Shown here one piece after another: positions 33,457 through 44,000 of a DNA stretch of 64,000 nucleotides. The notes under the pieces were generated by a model. That model saw only the letters and a program-made list of their open reading frames with translations. It did no database searches and was not told the DNA's origin. A program made the translations under genes and the position numbers. Each line of letters starts with the position of its first letter. Within the stretch, counting starts at the first letter, position 1. The stretch comes from Methylobacterium oryzae (GTDB lineage Bacteria > Pseudomonadota > Alphaproteobacteria > Rhizobiales > Beijerinckiaceae), in the NCBI RefSeq assembly GCF_021398735.1, contig NZ_CP090349.1:5917571-5981570 (forward strand). The letters run 5' to 3'.

Positions 33457-36400
33457 GCCTGCACGAGAGCCTGCACGTGGGCCGCGCGCACCGCGCGCCG
33501 TCGCCCCACCGGCCCGCGCCGGACGACAGCCTCGTGGCGATCCTGCGGGCGCGGGCGGCCGCCACGCCCGACCGGCTGACCCTGCGCTTCCTCACGGACG
33601 GGCGCGCGGTCGGGGCGTCCCTCGACTACGCGGAACTCGACCGGCGGGTCCGCGCCCTCGCGGCGCGCCTCCAGCGCGACGCCGAGCCCGGCGCGCGGGC
33701 GCTCATCGCCCTGCCGAGCGGACCGGACTACGTCGTGGCGTTCTTCGCCTGCCTCTACGCGGGCCTCGTCGCCGTGCCCTCCTTCCCGCCGGAGACGCGG
33801 GATCCGCACCACGCGGCCCGCCTCGCCCTGATGATCGCCGACATGGCACCGCGCCACGTCCTGACCGATCGGGCGAACCGCGAGACCGTGGCGGCGACCT
33901 GCGCGGGCAGCTCCGTGGGGGCGATCGTCTGCGTCGACGCGGTCGGCAGCGCCGGGGCGGAGACGTGGCGGCCGGTCCCGTGCCCGCCCGACACCCTCGC
34001 CTTCCTGCAGTACACGTCGGGCTCGACCGCGAATCCCAAGGGCGTCGAGGTCACGCACGGCAACATCGTCGCCAACGCCCGCTGGCTCGCCGAGGCGATC
34101 GCGCCCGGCCCGGACGACGTCTTCGTCTCCTGGCTGCCCCTCTACCACGACATGGGCCTGATCGCGGGGCTGATCGAGCCGATCTTCGCCGGCGCGCCGC
34201 TCGTGCTGATGAGCCCGCAGGCCTTCCTCGCCCGGCCCGCCTCGTGGCTCGAGGCGATCGGCGCGCATGGCGGCACGATCAGCGGCGGCCCGGACTTCGC
34301 CTACCGGCTGGCCTGCGAGCGCGTCGGCGCCGCCGCGCTGGCGGGGCTCGACCTCGCCGGGTGGCGCGTCGCCTACAGCGGTGCCGAGCCGATCCGGCCC
34401 CGGACCCTCACCCGCTTCGCCGAGCGCTTCGCCCCGGCGGGCTTCGCGCCGACGGCGCTCAGCCCCGCCTACGGCCTCGCCGAGGCGACCCTCCTCGTCG
34501 CGGCCAAGCCCCTGGGCACGCCGTGGCGCCGGCTGAGCGTGGCGCCGGCGGCGCTGGCGGCCGGCCGCGCCGTCGCCGACGAGGCCGGCACCGCCCTCGC
34601 GGGCAGCGGCCGGCCGGTCCGGCCCGAGCACCTGCGGATCGTCGACCCGCGCACGGGCCTCCCCTGCCCCGACGGGACGGTCGGCGAGATCTGGCTCAGC
34701 GGCCCCTGCGTCGCGCGCGGCTACTGGAACAACCCGGAGGCGACCCGCGCGACCTTCGTGCCCCGCGACGGCGCGACCTGGCTGCGGACCGGGGACCTCG
34801 GCTTCCTGGACGGCGGCGAGCTCTTCGTCACCGGGCGCGCCAAGGACCTCATCATCCTGCGCGGCCACAACGTCTATCCGCAGGACGTGGAGACGGCAGT
34901 CGAGGCGCGCGTGCCGGCTCTCCGCCCGGGGCGGGTCGCGGCCTTCGCGGTCGAGGGCCCGGCGGGCGAGGCGATCGGGATCGCCGCCGAGATCGGCCGG
35001 AGCGCCGCCGCCCGCGCGCCGGAGATCGCCGCCGCGGTCGACGCCGCGCTGGCGGAGGTGCTGGCCGAGCCGGCGGAACTCGTGGCCCTGCTGGCGCCGG
35101 GCACCCTGCCCAAGACCACGAGCGGGAAGCTCCGGCGCGGCGCGTGCCGGGACGGCCTCGCGGCCGGCGACCTCACCCCCCTCCACCTCTACCGGCGCCC
35201 GCAGGGTGCCCCGGCGCCGGATGAGCCGCCCCGGAGCGCGACGGAGCGCGCCCTCGCGGCGATCTGGTGCGATCTCCTCGGCCTGGACGAGGTCTCGCGC
35301 GGGCGCGGTTTCCTGGAACTCGGCGGCCACTCGCTCCTGGCGATGCGCGCCGTCGACCGCGTCCGCGCCGCCTTCGGGGTCGCCCTGCCGCTGCGCGACC
35401 TGTTCGCGGCCCCGACCCTCGCCGACCTCGCGGCGCGGATCGACGCGCTGCCCCGCGACGCGGTGCCAGCGCCCGCGCTCCTGCCGAATGCGGGCCCGCC
35501 CCTGCTGTCGCTCGGCCAGCAGCGGCTCTGGCTGGCCGAGCGGCTCGGCGACCCGGCCGGGCGCGGCGCCTACGTCATGGTCGGACATATCCGGTTCGGA
35601 GGCCCGCTGGATCCCGACCGGCTCGCCGCGGCCCTGCGCCGGGTCGTCGCCCGGCACGCCGTGCTGCGGACCGGCTATCCGACCGGCGAGGACGGCCTTC
35701 CGGAGCCCCGGATCGCCGAGGCGGTCGCCCTCGACGTGCCCGTCGACGACCTCACCGGCCTCGATCCGGGCGCCCGCGAGGTCCGGGTCGCCGCGTGCGA
35801 GGCCGCGGAGGCCGCCGCGCCGTTCGACCTCGCCGTGCCGCCGCTCCTGCGCGCCCGGCTCCTGCGCCTGGCCGCCGACGATCACCGCCTCGTCCTGGCC
35901 CTCCACCACCTCGTCGGCGACGGCTGGTCGGTCGGCGTGCTGCTCTCCGAACTCGGGGCCGCCTATCGCGGCGCGGAGGCGCCGCCCCTCCCCGTCCAGT
36001 ACACGGATTTCGCGCGCTGGCACCGGGCGGCCGTGGAGCGCGCGGCGGCGGCCGAGACCGCGTTCTGGCGCGGGCACCTCGCGGAGGTGCCCGCCCTGCT
36101 GCCCCTGCCGACCGACCGGCCGCGGCCGGCGGTCCCGTCGCAGGCCGGCGGCTCCGTCCGCTTCGAACTGCCGGGGCCGCTGGTCGTCCGTCTGGCGGAG
36201 CTGGGCCGGGCGCGCGGCGCCTCGCCGTTCGTCGTGCTGCTCGCGGGCTTCCAGGCCCTGCTCCATCGGCTGAGCGGGGCCGAACGCTTCGTGGTCGGCA
36301 CCGACGTCGCGGGCCGGCCGCACCCCGAGCTGGCCGGGCTGATCGGCTTCTTCGTCAACGTGCTGCCGATCCGGGCGCGCCTCGACGGCGCCCCGTCCTT

Positions 36401-37937
36401 CGCCGCGCTGATCGAGCGCGTCCGCGAGGACGTCCTCGCCGTCTTCGAGCACGCCACCCTGCCCTTCGACCGGATCGTCGACGCCCTCGACATCCCGCGC
36501 GCCCGCGCCCGGCCACCCCTCGTCCAGGCCCTGTTCGTGATGCAGAACGCGCCGCCCGGCGATTTCGGTGTCCCGGGGCTCGCGGCCGAGGCCCGGGCGG
36601 CCAGCGCGCACGGCTCGAAATTCGAGATGGCGCTCTTCCTCGACCCGCCCGCGCCGGGGGGCGGGATCGCGGCCGAGTGGGTCTTCGCCACGGCCCTGTT
36701 CACCCCCGAACGCGTCGCGCGCCTCGCGGAGGCCTACGCGACCCTGCTCGCCGCCGCAGCCGCCGCGCCCGCGGCCCCGCTCCCGACCCTGCTGCCCGGC
36801 CTGCCCGACCTTCTGCCCGCGCTCCCGCCCTCACGAGACCCGGAGGACCCCGTCATGTCGAACACCGCCCCGTCGCTCCCGCGCACCGGCCGCCTGGAAG
36901 CGAAGCTCGACAAGCTCAAGGGACTGGGCGCCGGCAAACCCGCCGCCGCCGCGGGCGAGCCGGCCCGCCTCTCGACCCTGGCGCCCGGGCGCGACTTCCC
37001 CCTCGTGATCGAGCCGCTGTCGGCCGACGTCGACGCGGTGGCCTGGGCGACCGCCCAGCGCGACTGGGTCGAGGGCAAGCTGCGCCGCCACGCCGGCCTG
37101 CTGCTGCGCGGCTTCGGCATCGCGACCCCGCAGGAATTCGAGGCCTTCGCCGAGGCGCTCCAGCCCGGCCTCTACGGCGGGTACGGCGACCTGCCCAAGA
37201 ACGAGGGCGGGAAGAACACCTACCGCTCGACGCCCTACCCCGAGCGGGAGATGATCCTCTACCACAACGAGAGCAGCCACCTGCATGCCTGGCCGCGCAA
37301 GCAGTGGTTCTTCTGCCAGCAGCCGTCGCCGGTGGGCGGCGCGACGCCCATCGTCGACTGCCGCGCGCTGTACCGGCAGCTGCCGCCGGCGATCGCCGAC
37401 CGCTTCGAGCGCCTGGGGCTGATCTACGTCCGCACCTTCACGGAGCGCTTCGACGTCGACTGGCGCCGGTTCTTCCACACCGAGGATCGCGCGGCCGTGG
37501 AGGCGCGCTGCCGGGCCGAGGGCGTCGACTTCGCCTGGCTCGACGCGGACACGCTCCAGACCCGCACGCGCTGCCCGGCGGTGATCACCCACCCGCTGAC
37601 CGGCGAGAAGTCGTTCTTCAACCAGGTGCAGCTGCACCACCCGCGCTGCCTCGACCCCGAGGTGCGCGCCGACCTCCTCGGCCTCGTGGGGCCGGAGCGG
37701 ATGCCGCGCGACGTGCTCTACGGCGACGGCACGCCGATCGAGGACGCGGTGATGGACGAGGTCGGCCGCCTCTACGAGGCGATCGCCGTGCGCTTCGACT
37801 GGCGCCCCGGCGACGTCGTGATGCTCGACAACATGCTCGCCGCCCATGCCCGCGACCCCTACGAGGGGCCGCGCCGGATCGTCGTCGCCATGGGCGACAT
37901 GGTCGAGCGCGGCGCGGTCACGGGAGCGGCGGCATGA
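33453..37937 (+). CDS. NRPS initiation protein: FAAL - T - C - TauD hydroxylase
   Basis: 1494 residues. Residues about 25-575 are a fatty-acyl-AMP ligase (QYTSGSTANPKGVEVTH; WLPLYHDMGLIAG; SPAYGLAEATLLV; LPKTTSGKLRR), so chain initiation is by a free fatty acid. Carrier domain about 590-665 with [10 protein letters not shown] (Ser about 627). Condensation domain about 680-1110 with HHLVGDGWS (about 818). After a low-complexity linker comes a complete SyrP/TauD-type hydroxylase (about 1135-1494; HNE near 1270, NMLAAHARDP). There is no adenylation domain after C: the acceptor amino acid is probably the Asp of the next protein. An internal ATG at 36855 with a good ribosome binding site could make the hydroxylase separately. 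It shares 4-bp overlaps with both neighbours. Confidence 0.93.
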   Translation: MSLHESLHVGRAHRAPSPHRPAPDDSLVAILRARAAATPDRLTLRFLTDGRAVGASLDYAELDRRVRALAARLQRDAEPGARALIALPSGPDYVVAFFACLYAGLVAVPSFPPETRDPHHAARLALMIADMAPRHVLTDRANRETVAATCAGSSVGAIVCVDAVGSAGAETWRPVPCPPDTLAFLQYTSGSTANPKGVEVTHGNIVANARWLAEAIAPGPDDVFVSWLPLYHDMGLIAGLIEPIFAGAPLVLMSPQAFLARPASWLEAIGAHGGTISGGPDFAYRLACERVGAAALAGLDLAGWRVAYSGAEPIRPRTLTRFAERFAPAGFAPTALSPAYGLAEATLLVAAKPLGTPWRRLSVAPAALAAGRAVADEAGTALAGSGRPVRPEHLRIVDPRTGLPCPDGTVGEIWLSGPCVARGYWNNPEATRATFVPRDGATWLRTGDLGFLDGGELFVTGRAKDLIILRGHNVYPQDVETAVEARVPALRPGRVAAFAVEGPAGEAIGIAAEIGRSAAARAPEIAAAVDAALAEVLAEPAELVALLAPGTLPKTTSGKLRRGACRDGLAAGDLTPLHLYRRPQGAPAPDEPPRSATERALAAIWCDLLGLDEVSRGRGFLELGGHSLLAMRAVDRVRAAFGVALPLRDLFAAPTLADLAARIDALPRDAVPAPALLPNAGPPLLSLGQQRLWLAERLGDPAGRGAYVMVGHIRFGGPLDPDRLAAALRRVVARHAVLRTGYPTGEDGLPEPRIAEAVALDVPVDDLTGLDPGAREVRVAACEAAEAAAPFDLAVPPLLRARLLRLAADDHRLVLALHHLVGDGWSVGVLLSELGAAYRGAEAPPLPVQYTDFARWHRAAVERAAAAETAFWRGHLAEVPALLPLPTDRPRPAVPSQAGGSVRFELPGPLVVRLAELGRARGASPFVVLLAGFQALLHRLSGAERFVVGTDVAGRPHPELAGLIGFFVNVLPIRARLDGAPSFAALIERVREDVLAVFEHATLPFDRIVDALDIPRARARPPLVQALFVMQNAPPGDFGVPGLAAEARAASAHGSKFEMALFLDPPAPGGGIAAEWVFATALFTPERVARLAEAYATLLAAAAAAPAAPLPTLLPGLPDLLPALPPSRDPEDPVMSNTAPSLPRTGRLEAKLDKLKGLGAGKPAAAAGEPARLSTLAPGRDFPLVIEPLSADVDAVAWATAQRDWVEGKLRRHAGLLLRGFGIATPQEFEAFAEALQPGLYGGYGDLPKNEGGKNTYRSTPYPEREMILYHNESSHLHAWPRKQWFFCQQPSPVGGATPIVDCRALYRQLPPAIADRFERLGLIYVRTFTERFDVDWRRFFHTEDRAAVEARCRAEGVDFAWLDADTLQTRTRCPAVITHPLTGEKSFFNQVQLHHPRCLDPEVRADLLGLVGPERMPRDVLYGDGTPIEDAVMDEVGRLYEAIAVRFDWRPGDVVMLDNMLAAHARDPYEGPRRIVVAMGDMVERGAVTGAAA
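36842..36857 (+). promoter_or_regulatory. Internal Shine-Dalgarno and ATG in front of the fused hydroxylase domain
   Basis: GGAGG (36842-36846), 8 nt, ATG (36855-36857) in frame, starting MSNTAPSLPRTGRLEAKLDK. It falls at the C-domain/hydroxylase linker. A product from here would be about 360 residues, like the stand-alone hydroxylase at 30776-31759. The ribosome binding site is better than those of several real starts in this locus. Confidence 0.5.
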
Positions 37938-37978
37938 CCGGCGCGGCGATGACCGGCGCGGCGATGACCGGGGCGCCG
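37934..37978 (+). repeat. Three tandem 15-bp units, each beginning with ATG, at an NRPS start
   Basis: ATGACCGGCGCGGCG at 37934-37948 and 37949-37963, with a slightly changed third copy at 37964-37978. The protein begins [15 protein letters not shown], giving three equivalent start codons. Confidence 0.85.
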
Positions 37979-40900
37979 GCCTCCCTCGCGGCGCCGACCC
38001 GGGCGCTGACCCCCGAGCAGCGCGCCTGCCTCGACGCGGCCGGCGCCGCGCCGAGTCTCGTGGCCGAGATCGACCTTCCCGGGCCGGTCGAGGCGGACCG
38101 CCTCCGCCGCGGCCTCGCCGCGGTCGCCGCCCGCCACGACGTCCTGCGCACCGCCTTCGTGCGCGAACCGGGCTTCCGCGGCCTGCGGCAGGCCGAGGCC
38201 GGCGCGCCCGCTATCCCGCTCGATACCGGCGCGCCGCAGGGAGACGTCGGGACCGTCGGCCTCGCGCCGGAGCGCGGCCAGACCCTCGCGGCCGTCCTCC
38301 TGCCGGGCGCGACGCCGCGGCTGCGCCTCGTCGCCAGCGCCCTCGCGGTCGATGCCGGCAGCCTCGACCGCGTCCTGTCGGAGGTCGCGGCCGCCTGCGC
38401 GGACGACGCGGCACCCGGCGCCGATCCCGAGGCCGCGACCTACGCCCAGTACGCGGAGTGGCGCGAGGCGGTCGCCGCCGACGACGCGGACGGCGAGGGC
38501 CAAGCCTACTGGCGGGACCAGATCGGCGCGGGCGCGGCGCCCCTCCGGCTGCCCTATCGCCGCGGGGCGGCCGCCGACGCGGTGGAGGAGCCGGCCGCCG
38601 CGATCCGGCTGAGTCGGGCCGTCGACGCCGCCGTCACGGACGCCTTCGCGCGGGCGTTGGCCCGGCCGGACCTCGCCGCGGCCGGCGCCGAGGCCGTGCT
38701 CCAGGCCGCGTGGTGGCTGCTCGTGGCGCGCCTCGCCGAGCGGACGGAGATCCTCGGCGGCTGGGCGCACGATTGCCGGCGCGACTACGCGGTCTTCGCC
38801 GGCACGGTCGGCGTCTTCACCAAGACGCTGCCCCTGCGCCTCGTCCTCCCGCCGGAGACCAGCGTCTCGGAGGCCGCGGCCGGTCTCGCCGCGCGGCTCG
38901 ACGAGCACCGCGCCTTCCAGGAACTCTGCCCCCTCGACGCGGCCGGCGGCGACCGCCGCCCCGCGGTCGGCTTCGCGCTCGCGGCTCAGGGGGCCGCGCA
39001 GGACCGGCTCCTGCCCGGACCCGCCGGGTTCGAGCTCTGCCTGGAGCCGGCCCTCGACGCGGAGGGGCACCTCGCCGCGCTGACCTTGCACGCCGACCCG
39101 CGCCGCTACGCGGTGGAAGCCCTGGAGACCCTGCTCGATCAGGTCGAGACGCTGCTCGCCCGCCTGCCCGCGAAGGCCGCGACGCCCTTCGCGACCTACC
39201 CGCTCGTCGGCGCGCGCGAGGAGGTGCGCCTGCGCGCCTTCGGCCGCCCGGCCGCCCGCGCCCTGCCGGCGGAGACCCTTCCGGTCCTCGTCGCCCGCCA
39301 CGCGGCGACGGCGCCGGACGCCCCCGCCCTCGCCGGCGCTGGCCGCACCCTGTCGTACGCCGCGCTGGAGGATCGCGTCGCGCGCCTCGGCGCCTGGTTC
39401 GCCGCGCGCGGCGTCGGTCCCGAGCGCGTCGTCGCCCTGGACCTGCCGCGCTCCGTCGACCTCGTGGTGGCGATCCTCGCGGTCTGGCGCGCGGGGGGCG
39501 CCTACCTGCCCCTCGACCCGGCCTGGCCGCAGGCCCGCCGCGACCGCCTGATCGCGCTCGCCCGGCCCGCGCTGACCGTCGCGCTCGCGGCCGACCCCGC
39601 GGCCGGCCGGCACGCCCTCGGGGCGATCCTCGACGGCCTCGGTGAGGCCCGGCACCCCGCCGAGGCCCGGGACCCCTCCGACATGGCCTGCCTGCTCTTC
39701 ACCTCCGGCTCGTCCGGGACGCCGAAGGGCGTGGTGATCGAGCACGCCCAGATCCGCGCCTACGCGGAGGCCGTCATCGACGCCCTCGACCTGTCCGGTT
39801 ACGGGCGCTTCGCGCTGACCTCCACGGTGGCGGCCGACCTCGGCAACACCATGCTGTTCGCGGCGCTGCGCCTCGGCGCCTGCCTCGTGGTCGCCGACGA
39901 GGCCGAGATGGCCGACGGCCCGGCCTTCGCGCGCTTCCTGCGCGGCAACGCCGTCGCCTGCGCGAAACTGGTCCCGTCCCACCTCGCCGCCCTCCTCGAC
40001 GGCGTCGAGGACCCCGCGCTGCCCGCCCTGCTGGTGCTCGGCGGCGAGCCGACGCCGGCCGCCCTGGTCCGGCGGATCCGGGCGGCGGCGCCGACGACGC
40101 GGATCGCCAACCATTACGGTCCCACCGAGGCCTGTGTCGGCGTGCTGGTGCATCCGGACGCGGCCACCGCGCCGCCGGACGAGAGCCTGCCGCTGAGCCG
40201 CGTGCTCGCCGGCAGCGAGGCCTACATCCTCGACGCGGCGGGCGCGCTCGCGCCGACCGGCGCGGTCGGCGTGCTCCACCTCGGGGGCGCCCAGATCTGC
40301 CGCGGCTACCTCCCGGGCACGGAGGCCGGCGGCGCGGGCGCGTTCTCGCCCAACCCCTTCGGAGCGGGGCGGCTCTACCGCACCGGCGACCGGGCCCGCC
40401 TGCTGCCCGGCGGCCGCCTCGTGCTCGCCGGGCGGGCCGACGACCAGATCAAGCTGCGCGGCCACCGCGTCGAGCCGGGCGAGGTCGAGGCCGCGCTGGC
40501 GGGCCTCGCCGGCGTGAGCCAGGCGGCGGTGCGCCCGTTCACGGGGCCGGACGGCGCGACCGGGCTCGCGGCCTACGTGGTCGCCGACCCCGAGCGGACA
40601 CCCGCCGCGCTCCTCGCGGCGCTGGCCGAAACCCTGCCCGCCGCATGGCTGCCCGCCCCGATCCTGCGCCTCGACAGCCTGCCGCGGCTGGCCAACGGCA
40701 AGATCGACCGCGCCGCCCTGCCCCGTCCGGACGTTCATCCGGACGCGGACACGGGCGTCCCGCCCCGCACGGCGCTCGAGACCGTGCTCACCGACGCCAT
40801 GGCGGAGCTGCTGGGCCTCCCGGCGGAGCGCCTCGGCGCCGCGGGCGACTTCTTCGCGGCCGGCGGCAACTCACTCCTCGTCATCAAGCTGACGGCGCGC

Positions 40901-41089
40901 ATCCGCAAGCTGCTCAAGGTCGAGATCCCCCCGAGCCTGGTCTTCGACCACAGCACGCCCGCGACCCTCGCGGCGGCGCTCGGCACCTACGCCCCGCCGG
41001 ACGCGATCGAGGAGACGGCGAGCCTGCGCCTGGAACTCGCCGGCCTGAGCGAGACCGAGCGCGCCGGCCTCGCCGGGGTGGGCGCGTGA
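37934..41089 (+). CDS. NRPS: condensation-like (interface?) domain - A(Asp) - T
   Basis: 1051 residues. N-terminal condensation-fold domain (about 15-420) lacks HHxxxDG; the equivalent stretch reads [10 protein letters not shown] near residues 137-146, so it is probably catalytically inactive. A domain about 430-930 ([37 protein letters not shown]). Specificity residues read by eye give D-L-T-K-L-G-H-V-G-K, close to the known Asp code DLTKVGHIGK. T domain about 945-1025 with [11 protein letters not shown] (GGNSL). Inactive condensation-like domains beside Asp A domains are known as interface domains recruiting beta-hydroxylases in siderophore NRPS. Start ATG 37934 overlaps the upstream stop; two more in-frame ATGs follow in a 15-bp tandem repeat. 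Confidence 0.9.
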   Translation: MTGAAMTGAAMTGAPASLAAPTRALTPEQRACLDAAGAAPSLVAEIDLPGPVEADRLRRGLAAVAARHDVLRTAFVREPGFRGLRQAEAGAPAIPLDTGAPQGDVGTVGLAPERGQTLAAVLLPGATPRLRLVASALAVDAGSLDRVLSEVAAACADDAAPGADPEAATYAQYAEWREAVAADDADGEGQAYWRDQIGAGAAPLRLPYRRGAAADAVEEPAAAIRLSRAVDAAVTDAFARALARPDLAAAGAEAVLQAAWWLLVARLAERTEILGGWAHDCRRDYAVFAGTVGVFTKTLPLRLVLPPETSVSEAAAGLAARLDEHRAFQELCPLDAAGGDRRPAVGFALAAQGAAQDRLLPGPAGFELCLEPALDAEGHLAALTLHADPRRYAVEALETLLDQVETLLARLPAKAATPFATYPLVGAREEVRLRAFGRPAARALPAETLPVLVARHAATAPDAPALAGAGRTLSYAALEDRVARLGAWFAARGVGPERVVALDLPRSVDLVVAILAVWRAGGAYLPLDPAWPQARRDRLIALARPALTVALAADPAAGRHALGAILDGLGEARHPAEARDPSDMACLLFTSGSSGTPKGVVIEHAQIRAYAEAVIDALDLSGYGRFALTSTVAADLGNTMLFAALRLGACLVVADEAEMADGPAFARFLRGNAVACAKLVPSHLAALLDGVEDPALPALLVLGGEPTPAALVRRIRAAAPTTRIANHYGPTEACVGVLVHPDAATAPPDESLPLSRVLAGSEAYILDAAGALAPTGAVGVLHLGGAQICRGYLPGTEAGGAGAFSPNPFGAGRLYRTGDRARLLPGGRLVLAGRADDQIKLRGHRVEPGEVEAALAGLAGVSQAAVRPFTGPDGATGLAAYVVADPERTPAALLAALAETLPAAWLPAPILRLDSLPRLANGKIDRAALPRPDVHPDADTGVPPRTALETVLTDAMAELLGLPAERLGAAGDFFAAGGNSLLVIKLTARIRKLLKVEIPPSLVFDHSTPATLAAALGTYAPPDAIEETASLRLELAGLSETERAGLAGVGA

Positions 41090-44000
41090 CCGGGGTCGGC
41101 GCGCGCGACGCGGCGCGGCAAGCGGCCCTCGCCCGCCTGCTGCGGGAGGACGCCGAGGCAGCCGACGGCATCCCGCGGCACGCCGGCGGCCCGGCGCCCC
41201 TGTCGTTCCCGCAGGCGCGGCTCTGGTTCCACCAGCGCTACGACCCGGAGAGCCCGGCCTACCACTCGGCCCGGGCCTTCCGCCTCACCGGCCCCCTCGA
41301 CGTCCCGGCGCTCGAGGGCGCGTTCCGGAGCCTGATCGCCTGTCACGACGTCCTGCGCACGGCGCTGGCGGATACCGCCGACGGCCCGCGCCAGATCCTG
41401 CACCCGCACGTGCCGTTCGAACTCGAGCGCGTCCCGGCCCTCGACGGTGACCCGGGCGCGGCGCTGCGCGCCCTGAGCCGCCGCCCCTTCGATCTCACCC
41501 GCGCGCCGCCGCTGCGCGCGGTCCTGTCGGAGGCGGATCCGGCGGGCGGGCGCGTCCTCCTCGTGGTGATGCACCACATCGCGGTGGACGCGTGGTCGAC
41601 GGCGCGGCTCTTCCGGGATCTCGCGCAGGCCTACCGCGCGGCCCTCGCCGATCCCGCGCGGATCGGGCAGCCGCTGCCCGCCCCGCGCCTGCGCTTCGTG
41701 GATTTCGCCGCGTGGCAGCGCGCCCGGTTCGACGGCGCGGCCGGGTCCGCGGCGATCGCGCGCGGGCGCCGCTACCTCGGCGACGCCGTCCCGGCCCTGG
41801 ACCTGCCCCTCGACTATCCCCGCCAGCCCCTGGCGAACCGCCCGGGCGGGCGGGTCGACTTCACCCTGCCCGCCGATCTCGCCGGCGCGGTGGCCGTGTT
41901 CTGCCGGTCGCAGGCGTGCCCGCCCTTCGTGGCGCTGCTGGCGGCGTGGCAGGTGCTGCTCGCCCGCCTGAGCGGCCAGACGGACTTCGCCGTCGGCGTG
42001 CCGAACGCCGCCCGCACCCGCCCCGAGCTGCAGGACCTCGTCGGCTTCCTCGTCAACACGCAGGTCTACCGCGTCCGCCTCGATCCGCGCGGGAGCTTCC
42101 GCGATCTCTGCGCGCGGCTGCGCGGCGAGGCGATGGCGTTCCTGGCCGAGGACGACGTCCCCTTCGAGCGCCTCGTGGCGGAGACCGGGATCGCGCGCGA
42201 CGCCGCGACCACGCCGGTCTTCCAGGCGGCGTTCAACTTCCGCCCCAGCCGGGATGCCACCCCCCTCGACCTCGCGGGGGTCGCGGCGGCGCGGATCGAC
42301 GTCGACGTGGCGAGCGCCAAGTTCGACGTCGCCCTCGACGTCGCCGCCGACGGGACCGGCATCGATTGCCAGCTCGAGTACGATGCCGGCCTGATCGCGG
42401 ACGCCACCGCCCGGCATTGGCGCGACGGGTTCCTCACCCTGCTGCGCGCCCTCGTCGCGGCGCCAGACCGGCCCCTCCACGCGGCGAGCACGCTCACGGC
42501 CTCCGACCGGGCGGTGATCGGCTCGGCGAACGCGACCGCCCGGGCTTATCCGGACGGCGCCGGCGACGTCCTCGCCGCCTTCGCAGGCCATCTCGCGCAA
42601 GACCCGGACGCGATCGCGGTGACCGACGCCCGGACCAGCTTGACCCGCGCCGGCCTCGACGCCCGCGCCACCGCCATCGCCCGACGCCTCGCCCGCGCCG
42701 GCGCCCGACCCGAGCGAGTCGTCGGACTCCTCCTCGAGCGCACCTGCGACCTGCCCGCCGCCTGGCTCGCCGTCCTCAGGACCGGCGCCGCCATCCTCCC
42801 CCTCAACCCCGAACTGCCCGCAGCCCGCCTCGCCGCCCTCGCCGCAGAGGCCGACCTCCTCCTCACCCAGCCCGAACTCGCCGACCAGCACCCCGCCCTC
42901 GCCGACGCCGCAGGGCGAGCGCCCCTCGTCCTCGACGCCGATCCGGATACCGATCCGGATACCGATCCGGATACCGACGCGGACGACGACAGCGCCCGGC
43001 CCGTCCGGACCCGCACCCGCGCCCCCCACCCGGACGCGCTCGCCTACGTCCTGCACACCTCCGGCTCCACCGGCACCCCCAAGGCCTGCGCCAACACCCA
43101 CGCCGCCCTCGCCAACCGCCTCGCCTGGATGGCCGACCACCTGTGCGTCGGTGCCCACGACACCATCCTGCACAAGACCCCCGTCTCCTTCGACGTCGCC
43201 GTCTGGGAGATCCTCCTGCCCCTCGTCACCGGCGCACGCCTCGTCCTGGCGCCCCCCGGCGCCCACCGCGACCCCGACGCCATCGCCCGCCTCATCGGCC
43301 GGCACGCCGTCACCCTCCTGCACTTCGTGCCCGCCCAGCTCTCGGCCGCCCTCGCCGCCGGCGCCCTCGACGACACCGCCAGCCTCACCCGACTGGTCGC
43401 CAGCGGCGAGGCCCTGCCGCCCGACCTCGCCCGCGCCGTCGCCGCCCGCACCGGCGCACGGGTGCACAACCTCTACGGACCCGCCGAGGCCGCCATCGAC
43501 GTCACCGCCTGCGACGTCGCAGCCTGGGACAGCACTTGCGCAGATGGGCCCGTCCCCGGCCCGCGCGTGCCGATCGGCGCGCCCATCGCCAACCTGCGCC
43601 TGCACGTCCTCGACGACGCCCTCCACCCGGTGCCGGTCGGCGTCGTCGGCGAGCTCTACATCGGCGGGCTCGGCCTCGCCCGGGGCTACCGCGGCCAGCC
43701 CGGCCTGACCGCCGCGCGCTTCGTGCCCGACCCGGAGGCCGGGCGCGGCGGCGCGCCGGCCGGGGCGCGGCTGTACCGCACCGGCGACCGGGCGGCGTGG
43801 CGGGCGGACGGGCAGCTCGACTATCGCGGGCGGGCGGACGATCAGGTCAAGATCCGCGGCCAGCGCGTGGAGCCGGGCGAGGCGGCCGCCGCGCTGCGGG
43901 CGCTGCCGGGTGTCGCCGAGGCGGCGGTGGTCGCCCGTCCCGGTCCGGACGGGGGGCTGCGGCTGGTGGGCTACGCGGTGCCGGCGGCCGGCGGCGCGCT

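Noticed and set aside
33285..41000. Long minus-strand frames (33285-36611, 37859-40738 and similar)
   Set aside because: Same GC-driven artefact; no ribosome binding site or recognisable motif.
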